This document shows, in pieces, positions 1 through 4,161 of a stretch of 6,347 nt of DNA. The notes under the pieces are model-generated. The model did no database searches, had not been told where the DNA came from, and saw only the letters and a program-made list of their open reading frames with translations. Positions within the stretch are counted from its first letter, which is position 1, and each line of letters begins with the position of its first letter. Origin of the DNA: Caldilineae bacterium. Its GTDB lineage: Bacteria; Chloroflexota; Anaerolineae; J102. The stretch covers positions 1 to 6,347 of the forward strand of contig DUEF01000180.1 in NCBI GenBank assembly GCA_011176555.1, read 5' to 3'. A program made the translations under genes and the position numbers.

Positions 1-273
1 ACGGTGGGCGACACCACGCCGGTGGGGTTCTACAACGGCCAGACCCATGCCGGTTACCAGACGATCGACTCGCCCAGCCCCTACGGCCTGTACGACATGG
101 CGGGCAATGTCTGGCAATGGACCGGCGACGTGAACGAAGACACGCATCTGCGCTATCTCAAGGGCGGCAGTTTTATGGATTACGAGTACAACCTGCGTAG
201 TTGGACTCGCAACAGCGCCAGCCCCGATTACTACAGCATTTCCGTCGGTTTTCGCTGTGTTCGCGAGAAGTAA
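1..273 (+). CDS. FGE/sulfatase-modifying-factor family domain protein, C-terminal fragment
   Basis: The reading frame is open from the first base to a TAA at 271-273, so this is the 3' end of a gene starting outside the window (90 codons seen). The family signature is clear: PYGLYDMAGNVWQWTGD at about 76-126, then LKGGSF, an LRSWTR segment and the closing VGFRC. This is the C-type-lectin-like fold of formylglycine-generating enzymes (PF03781). True FGEs use two cysteines in a CYRYRC-type segment to bind copper and oxidise a sulfatase cysteine. Here the aligned segment reads EYNLRS, with Glu (184-186) and Ser (199-201) at those places, so sulfatase activation is unlikely. Many bacterial relatives of this kind are C-terminal domains of multidomain proteins, such as kinase, TIR or caspase-like fusions. 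What lies upstream is unknown. Family assignment is firm; function is open. Confidence 0.9.
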   Translation, partial: TVGDTTPVGFYNGQTHAGYQTIDSPSPYGLYDMAGNVWQWTGDVNEDTHLRYLKGGSFMDYEYNLRSWTRNSASPDYYSISVGFRCVREK

Positions 274-298
274 GGATCAAAGATTAAGGATCAAAGAT
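271..298. repeat. 14-bp tandem direct repeat, two exact copies, starting at a stop codon
   Basis: The word TAAGGATCAAAGAT occurs at 271-284 and again at 285-298. The first three bases of copy one are the stop codon of the FGE-family gene. Within the unit, 7-base subwords (GGATCAA, AGATTAA) alternate. It is AT-rich against a GC-rich background. It looks like a dispersed short repeat rather than a gene part. Confidence 0.85.
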
Positions 299-343
299 TA
301 AAGCGGGCGAGGCGGATGCGCCCTTAATCATGAATCTTTGATC
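289..343. repeat. Inverted repeat forming a nested hairpin between the FGE-family gene and the ctaB-like gene
   Basis: GATCAAAGATT at 289-299 is perfectly complementary to AATCTTTGATC at 333-343 (11 bp). Inside lies a second GC stem, GGGCG (305-309) with CGCCC (319-323). The combined structure is a long two-part hairpin ending about 20 bases before the chosen ctaB start. It could attenuate or terminate transcription from the upstream gene, but no uninterrupted U-run follows, so a classical intrinsic terminator is not supported. It is probably part of the same mobile or dispersed repeat as the tandem copies at 271-298. Confidence 0.7.
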
Positions 344-364
344 TTTCGTCACAAAAACAACCCC

Positions 365-1243
365 ATGAACCACATGAAAACGCTCGGCGCCAGACTACGC
401 CAATACTGGTCGCTGATCAAGAGCTACCAAACCGGACTGCTGTTGCTGACCGGCGTGGTGGGTTATCTCAGCGCCGGACGCACGCTGGCGGGTGACTGGC
501 GCGAGATTTTGGGCGCCGCCGGCAGTCTTTTCCTGGCGATCAGCGGCAGCACCGTGCTGAATATGTGGCACGACCGGGACATCGACGCCATGATGCAGCG
601 CACATGCTGGCGGCCCCTGCCAACCGGCCGGGTGAGCCCCACCGAAGCGCTGGTTCTCGGCCTGTTGCTCTCGTTCGTGGGCATCGCTTGGGCGTTGGCG
701 ATAGACCCGCTGTTCGGGACCATCGTCTTCGCCGGCAGCTTCTTCGACGTAGTCGTTTACACACTGTGGCTGAAACGGCGTTCCGCCTGGTCTATCCTTT
801 GGGGCGGCATTTCCGGCGGCATGCCGCTGTTGGCGGGGCGGGCGCTGGGTCTGGGCGAGCTGGATTGGATTGGACTCATGCTCACCGCGGCCATCCTCTT
901 CTGGATCCCCACCCACATCCTCACCTTCGCCATGCGCTATTTCGACGACTATCAGAAGGCGGGCGTACCCACCATCCCCGCGGCTTATGGTTTCCAATGG
1001 ACGCGCATCATCATTGCCCTGTCCAGCGCGCTGGCCGTCGGGGCGATGGTTATCTCCGCTTGGGGCGTGGGCTTGACGGCCGGAACCATGTACGTGCTGT
1101 TGGTGCTATCCGTCGCCCTGTTGTTGCTGGCCGCCACCAGCGTGCTGCGCCCTTCCCAACGACTCAACTTCGGCTTGTTCAAGTACGCATCCCTGTACAT
1201 GCTCAGCGCTATGATCCTGATCATCACCGGGACTGTGCGTTAA
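365..1243 (+). CDS. ctaB: UbiA-superfamily prenyltransferase, probable heme O synthase (protoheme IX farnesyltransferase)
   Basis: This is a 292-residue integral membrane protein. CtaB farnesylates the vinyl group of protoheme IX to give heme O, needed by heme-copper oxidases. The first Asp-rich motif is NMWHDRDIDAMMQRT (residues 66-80: N66, D70, D74), followed by RPLPTGRVSP, very typical of CtaB. VYTLWLKRRS and GGISGGMPLLAG (131-157) match the next CtaB block. The second Asp motif is YFDDYQKAGVPTIP (192-205). Hydrophobic segments fill the rest, as in the usual 8-9 helix fold. The segment before the second motif reads IPTHILTF, whereas classical CtaB has HFWAL there, so another UbiA activity is possible. 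ATG 365 was chosen (ATG 374 is equally possible); a TTG at 338 lies inside the repeat arm and was not used. No clear Shine-Dalgarno is seen. No oxidase subunits are in view. Confidence 0.75.
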   Translation: MNHMKTLGARLRQYWSLIKSYQTGLLLLTGVVGYLSAGRTLAGDWREILGAAGSLFLAISGSTVLNMWHDRDIDAMMQRTCWRPLPTGRVSPTEALVLGLLLSFVGIAWALAIDPLFGTIVFAGSFFDVVVYTLWLKRRSAWSILWGGISGGMPLLAGRALGLGELDWIGLMLTAAILFWIPTHILTFAMRYFDDYQKAGVPTIPAAYGFQWTRIIIALSSALAVGAMVISAWGVGLTAGTMYVLLVLSVALLLLAATSVLRPSQRLNFGLFKYASLYMLSAMILIITGTVR

Positions 1244-1310
1244 CAAAAACACCCAAATCGAACCAAGCGGATTGCTGTCGCGACGACACCGCCGTTCTCA
1301 AAAGCAAAAG

Positions 1311-1316
1311 AGGAGG
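1311..1316 (+). promoter_or_regulatory. Strong Shine-Dalgarno (AGGAGG) for the 1322 gene
   Basis: AGGAGG lies 5 bases before ATG 1322. It fixes the start of the membrane protein gene and is the strongest ribosome binding site in the window. The 78-base gap from the ctaB-like stop shows neither a convincing promoter nor a terminator, so read-through from ctaB is plausible. Confidence 0.85.
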
Positions 1317-1321
1317 AAATC

Positions 1322-2014
1322 ATGACAAACCAACCATCCAAACTGGGTAAAGTTTTGCGCTGGATCGCCATCATCCTGCTCGGACTTGCAGCGGCGCTGC
1401 ATTTATTGGAGGGCATCGGCACCACATGCGTCGCCTTGTGGCCTGAAAAGTTCGGCCCCTTTGCCGTGTTGGCGGATTACAAATGGCTGTACATGTCGTT
1501 CGTAATCGCTGGCCTCGCTCTGGGTATCGCCGGGTTCTGGGCGACCGTGCAACTGGCCCGTAAAAAGCTGAACTCGTACCGAAATGCCGTTATCATTCTC
1601 GTGCTTGGCCTCATCGCCTCAGGCATTCATGTCTTCGCCTCTGTGCAGTTTCGAGGCTCGGGCGCGCCGACTGATATGATTCTCTATGCCACCATCATCG
1701 TCCTCATCTACTTCCTGATCTTGCGCATTCCCGGCATCTGGCAAAAGGTCGGATTTGAAAGTGCGGACGCCGCCTCCGACAATGCCGTCGCGGGGGGTGT
1801 GGCTGCTATCCTGGCGGGCGGAATCACGCTGACCTCCCATTTCTGGGCGGCGCCAAGTCACACAGCGGGCGGCGTCAACTACGCCGATGACTTGCATCTG
1901 CTGATCAATGTCGTCGGTTGGGGCCTGATTGTGCTCGGAATCATCTCCCTGGCATGGGCCATGGCGAGAACTGCCCAAAAAGAAGAAGCACAGGCGGCGC
2001 TGTCGGACGCTTAG
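1322..2014 (+). CDS. Unrecognised six-helix membrane protein
   Basis: The protein has 230 residues and I do not recognise the family. Likely membrane helices are at about 12-33, 54-77, 88-109, 118-138, 154-175 and 191-214, leaving a short polar tail rich in Ala, Glu and Lys. Five histidines sit in or near membrane segments (H27, H103, H173, H180, H192), along with acidic residues E30, D189 and D190. Such a pattern is compatible with metal or heme binding but does not prove it. N- and C-termini are polar, there is no signal-peptide cleavage site, and length and start are well supported by AGGAGG upstream. It follows the ctaB-like gene on the same strand by 78 bases, so a role near respiratory heme handling is a context guess only. 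The downstream gene is convergent. Coding potential is strong; function unknown. Confidence 0.85.
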   Translation: MTNQPSKLGKVLRWIAIILLGLAAALHLLEGIGTTCVALWPEKFGPFAVLADYKWLYMSFVIAGLALGIAGFWATVQLARKKLNSYRNAVIILVLGLIASGIHVFASVQFRGSGAPTDMILYATIIVLIYFLILRIPGIWQKVGFESADAASDNAVAGGVAAILAGGITLTSHFWAAPSHTAGGVNYADDLHLLINVVGWGLIVLGIISLAWAMARTAQKEEAQAALSDA

Positions 2015-2111
2015 GCAAATCGCCGCTTAGCCACAACGTTGATGAGCGTTTCGCCGCGGCGATAACGTCTCAGGTTTTCCAGAAAAATCGTTAGCCAGCG
2101 CTCGGAGAATT

Positions 2112-2190
2112 GGATATTGGGTATTGGGTATTCGTAAGGCTACGGAAAGTCGGCGAAATATCCAATATCAAATATCCGCTACCCAATATC
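2112..2190. repeat. AT-rich inverted repeat built on a 7-bp word, in the convergent gap
   Basis: The heptamer TATTGGG is repeated at 2115-2121 and 2122-2128 and continues as TATTCG to 2134. The arm 2112-2132 pairs with 2157-2177 at 18 of 21 positions across a 24-base spacer. A further exact inverted piece of the word (ACCCAATATC) is at 2181-2190. The element occupies much of the 193-base gap between two convergent genes. It could help block transcription from both sides, but lacks the GC-rich stem and U-run of an intrinsic terminator. Nothing else recognisable is in 2015-2207 except a 12-bp palindrome at 2051-2062. Confidence 0.75.
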
Positions 2191-2207
2191 TCGTAAACCT
2201 CGCGCAA

Positions 2208-2411
2208 TTAGAGATTTCGGGCAAGGTCGTCAACGTAATCCTTGGACACTTTGAGGCCGCTGTGCGTCCAGTTCACCACGCGCTTGACGGCTTCCACTTT
2301 TCGGCCCGCGCGGATGAGTTGTTTGAGTTCCTCGTCCATGTCTTTGGTGAGGACGATTTTTCCTGCTTTGTGATCGTAGTACAGGTTCTGTTCGATGGGT
2401 TTGTCTGCCAT
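2208..2411 (-). CDS. Small protein resembling the C-terminal domain of ribosomal protein bL12
   Basis: This is a 67-residue, charged, soluble protein. Residues about 35-64 (AGRKVEAVKRVVNWTHSGLK and VSKDYVDDLA) match the pattern of the bL12 C-terminal domain, where the hallmark is KVxVIKxVRxxTGLGLKEAKDLV; here GLKVSKD replaces GLKEAKD. The bL12 N-terminal dimerisation domain and hinge are absent, so it is not the ribosomal stalk protein itself. Stand-alone bL12-CTD-like small proteins occur in bacteria with no firm role; the fold is a helix-loop protein-interaction surface. The ATG start is supported by GGAGG on the minus strand (2427-2423) with 11 bases spacing. It begins 32 bases after the stop of the mttB-like gene, so the two probably share a transcript. 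The resemblance is my own alignment by eye. Confidence 0.75.
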   Translation of the reverse strand: MADKPIEQNLYYDHKAGKIVLTKDMDEELKQLIRAGRKVEAVKRVVNWTHSGLKVSKDYVDDLARNL

Positions 2412-2422
2412 GATGGATTTGG

Positions 2423-2427
2423 CCTCC
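2423..2427 (-). promoter_or_regulatory. Shine-Dalgarno (GGAGG) for the bL12-like gene
   Basis: Read on the minus strand, GGAGG lies 11 bases upstream of the ATG at 2411, within the 32-base gap after the mttB-like stop. The spacing is slightly long but it supports this start and independent translation of the small gene. Confidence 0.6.
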
Positions 2428-2443
2428 AGGTGATGCCGATATT

Positions 2444-3904
2444 CTACGACGATTCCGGCGTTTCGGGTAATCGAGCGCCTTCACTCATGCCTGTGCGAAT
2501 GAGGCGGCGGAGTTCAGAATCAAGGTGGGGATCAGTTGAGATGGGTTGATAGCGAGCGAGGCGCTCTTCAACCTCAATCACTACTCGCTGCCAGAGGCTG
2601 GGGCTACCGCTTGCATGCCAGCGCTCCCGGTCGGTGCGGTCAAAGAGAGGGCCGGGAAGATAGAGCTGATCGGGCCAATAGCGCCGGGTGTGCTCGGAAG
2701 TGAGCAAATGCCCCTCCGCCAACAACTCCCGCGCCAGATCCAGACTGGAGACTTCCCCCGTCCAGGCTGCATCCCGCGCGAAATGCAGGGCCTGCCCGCA
2801 GATTTCATTGTCGAAGACCAGTTTGGCCAGGCTGAAAGTCATGACGTAATCCAACATGCCGGACCCAGAAACCGAATCGATGCCCGACAACACCGCCAAC
2901 ATGGCCCCGGCAGAGGATTCGGCCCCGGCCTGAGCGTCGAGCAGTTTGCCATCGCTGAGCGCCAGATAGGCCTGAGTGGGCAACCCCAAATACCGGGCCA
3001 CAGCGACATAGGCCGTAGTCAGGTGCATGGCTTCGATGGCGGCCATGGGCGAAGTGGCCTCTCGCATGTGGAAAACGGCGGGCGCGCCGCCAAAAAGTGT
3101 TGGATGCCCCGGTCGCAACAACTGCGCCATGACGACGCCCGCCAGCACGTCGGCTGTGTGAAAAACCGTCGCTTCCAGCAAGGTCACGGGCGCGGTCAAC
3201 CCCATATTGGTGACGGGAACGATTTCGATGGGGATGCCCCAGTCCAGGCAATCGAGCAGGTTCTGGCAGGAGTCCTCGCCGTAGCGGAAGGAACCGGATG
3301 GCGTGATCGTGAAGATGGCGAGGGGACGTCGAGCCAGATCAGTCTTGTCGCGCCGGAAGAGCGCCATCATCTCGGCCATGCGCGGGACGCCGTGCGCGGT
3401 GAAAGCGCCGGACACGACGGGTTGAAGCGAGTTGGTCAGGCAAAGATAAAGCCGCCAGGCGTCGGACACTTGCGGCTCGATGTCGTTTGCGGAGAAAGCG
3501 GTGGCAAGGTAAGCGATGTGCTCCAGGGTGTCGGCCACTCGGACGTATTCGACGAAGTCGATGGTAGCGGCGGGGCGGACGGAACCCGTACGATGGTCGA
3601 GCAGCTTGAGGGCGCTGGAGCCAGGGACGAAATGGACGCTGCCGCCGCCCAGCGTGGCGTGAGCTTCGCCATCCCGATTGAACAGGGTGAACTGGCCGGG
3701 CGCAGCGGCGAGGGCCTTGTCCACGATTTCGCTGGGAAACTGGAGGCGGTCGGAGCCAGGATCGACCGTCAGGCCGTGCGTCAACAGCCGTTCCTTGAGG
3801 ATAGCGCTGTCGATTTCGATGCCGATTTCGGCCAGAATATGCTTGGCCTCGGCGATGATGCGGACGATTTGGCGGGGAGTGAGGATGTTGAGGGTTGGTC
3901 GCAT
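2444..3904 (-). CDS. MttB-superfamily (trimethylamine methyltransferase-like) protein, no pyrrolysine
   Basis: The protein has 486 residues, the normal length for the family (PF06253). Members transfer a methyl group from a methylamine or quaternary amine to the cobalt of a corrinoid protein, using a TIM-barrel. Family landmarks in order: the N-terminal LTPRQIVRIIAEAKHILAEI helix; PGQFTLFNRDG (69-79); NMGLTAPVTLLEATVFHTAD (233-252); LAGVVMAQLLRPGHPTLFGG (254-273); SDGKLLDAQAGAES (317-330); SGSGMLDYVMTFSLAKLVFD (346-365); and GHLLTSEHTRRYW (398-410). Classical MttB carries a pyrrolysine encoded by in-frame UAG. This one reads through the whole domain in sense codons and uses TAG only as its terminal stop, so it belongs with the non-Pyl branch (MtgB-like proteins and others) whose substrates vary. 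No corrinoid protein or reductive activator gene is near. The start at 3904 fits the family N-terminus but has no Shine-Dalgarno. The substrate cannot be named. Confidence 0.92.
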   Translation of the reverse strand: MRPTLNILTPRQIVRIIAEAKHILAEIGIEIDSAILKERLLTHGLTVDPGSDRLQFPSEIVDKALAAAPGQFTLFNRDGEAHATLGGGSVHFVPGSSALKLLDHRTGSVRPAATIDFVEYVRVADTLEHIAYLATAFSANDIEPQVSDAWRLYLCLTNSLQPVVSGAFTAHGVPRMAEMMALFRRDKTDLARRPLAIFTITPSGSFRYGEDSCQNLLDCLDWGIPIEIVPVTNMGLTAPVTLLEATVFHTADVLAGVVMAQLLRPGHPTLFGGAPAVFHMREATSPMAAIEAMHLTTAYVAVARYLGLPTQAYLALSDGKLLDAQAGAESSAGAMLAVLSGIDSVSGSGMLDYVMTFSLAKLVFDNEICGQALHFARDAAWTGEVSSLDLARELLAEGHLLTSEHTRRYWPDQLYLPGPLFDRTDRERWHASGSPSLWQRVVIEVEERLARYQPISTDPHLDSELRRLIRTGMSEGARLPETPESS

Positions 3905-3914
3905 GAGAAAGATC

Positions 3915-3997
3915 TGTCATTGCGAGCCGATTTTTGGCGAAGCAATCCCCGATCATGCTGTCTGGGGATTGCTTCGGCCTGCGGCCTCGCAATGACA
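3915..3997. repeat. REP/MITE-like 83-bp palindrome upstream of the mttB-like gene
   Basis: The outer arms are perfect 12-mers, TGTCATTGCGAG (3915-3926) and CTCGCAATGACA (3986-3997). The inner arms are perfect 13-mers, CGAAGCAATCCCC (3938-3950) and GGGGATTGCTTCG (3964-3976), around a 13-base loop (3951-3963). The two stems are separated by short unequal segments (11 and 9 bases). Palindromes with these same words (TCATTGCGAG ... GAAGCAATCCC) are dispersed in many unrelated bacterial genomes and are often mistranslated as small hypothetical proteins. No transposase is nearby, so it would be non-autonomous. It ends 10 bases before the start codon of the mttB-like gene. Confidence 0.88.
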
Positions 3998-4002
3998 TTA
4001 TA
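3997..4002 (-). promoter_or_regulatory. Perfect -10 hexamer (TATAAT) facing the mttB-like gene
   Basis: On the minus strand TATAAT runs 4002 to 3997, sharing one base with the outer end of the palindrome. A start site about 7 bases further would be near 3990, giving a leader of about 86 bases that contains the inner hairpin. No good -35 hexamer is found at 16-18 bases spacing, which lowers confidence. Confidence 0.45.
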
Positions 4003-4043
4003 CACACACTTTTCATCGACACCCATTCCCAGAAATCCATAAC

Positions 4044-4072
4044 TTGAAAAAAGCGTCCGATCAGCCCATAAT
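4044..4072 (+). promoter_or_regulatory. Sigma70-type promoter for the lipoprotein gene
   Basis: TTGAAA at 4044-4049 and CATAAT at 4067-4072 are separated by exactly 17 bases; each matches consensus at 5 of 6 positions. Transcription would start near 4079, leaving a leader of about 80 bases that includes the repeat at 4101-4124. It points away from the TATAAT at 3997-4002, making this a divergent promoter region. Confidence 0.6.
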
Positions 4073-4100
4073 GGTTGGTGAAATTCCCTACCCGAGCAAA

Positions 4101-4124
4101 CAATATCGAATACCCAATATCCCA
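4101..4124. repeat. Second copy of the 7-bp-word repeat, inverted relative to 2112-2134
   Basis: AATACCCAATATCC at 4109-4122 is the exact reverse complement of 2112-2125, and CGAATACCCAAT at 4107-4118 that of 2123-2134. It lies in the 5' leader of the lipoprotein gene. Together with the other repeats it shows that the same short words are reused in different gaps. Confidence 0.75.
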
Positions 4125-4149
4125 GAGAACTCATTCCCAGACGCTTCCC

Positions 4150-4154
4150 AAGGA
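4150..4154 (+). promoter_or_regulatory. Shine-Dalgarno (AAGGA) for the lipoprotein gene
   Basis: AAGGA lies 7 bases before ATG 4162. It supports this start, which is immediately followed by a proper lipoprotein signal peptide. Confidence 0.65.
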
Positions 4155-4161
4155 TTCCCCC

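Noticed and set aside
271..343. CRISPR-like direct repeats
   Set aside because: Only two 14-bp copies with no spacer between them, plus an inverted copy; this is not a repeat-spacer array.
289..347. Intrinsic terminator after the FGE-family gene
   Set aside because: The hairpin is strong, but the outer stem is AT-rich and is followed by TTTC rather than a U-run; it is listed as a repeat instead.
338..364. TTG start giving a nine-residue longer ctaB product
   Set aside because: The TTG lies inside the inverted repeat arm and the added residues do not resemble a CtaB N-terminus; ATG 365 or 374 is more natural.
2444..2446. TAG of the mttB-like gene as a possible pyrrolysine codon
   Set aside because: The TAG comes after the complete family domain at the C-terminus, whereas pyrrolysine in MttB is internal.
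2546..4042. A 498-codon open frame on the plus strand
   Set aside because: It is antisense to the mttB-like gene, which has clear family motifs along its whole length; the plus-strand product has no recognisable features.
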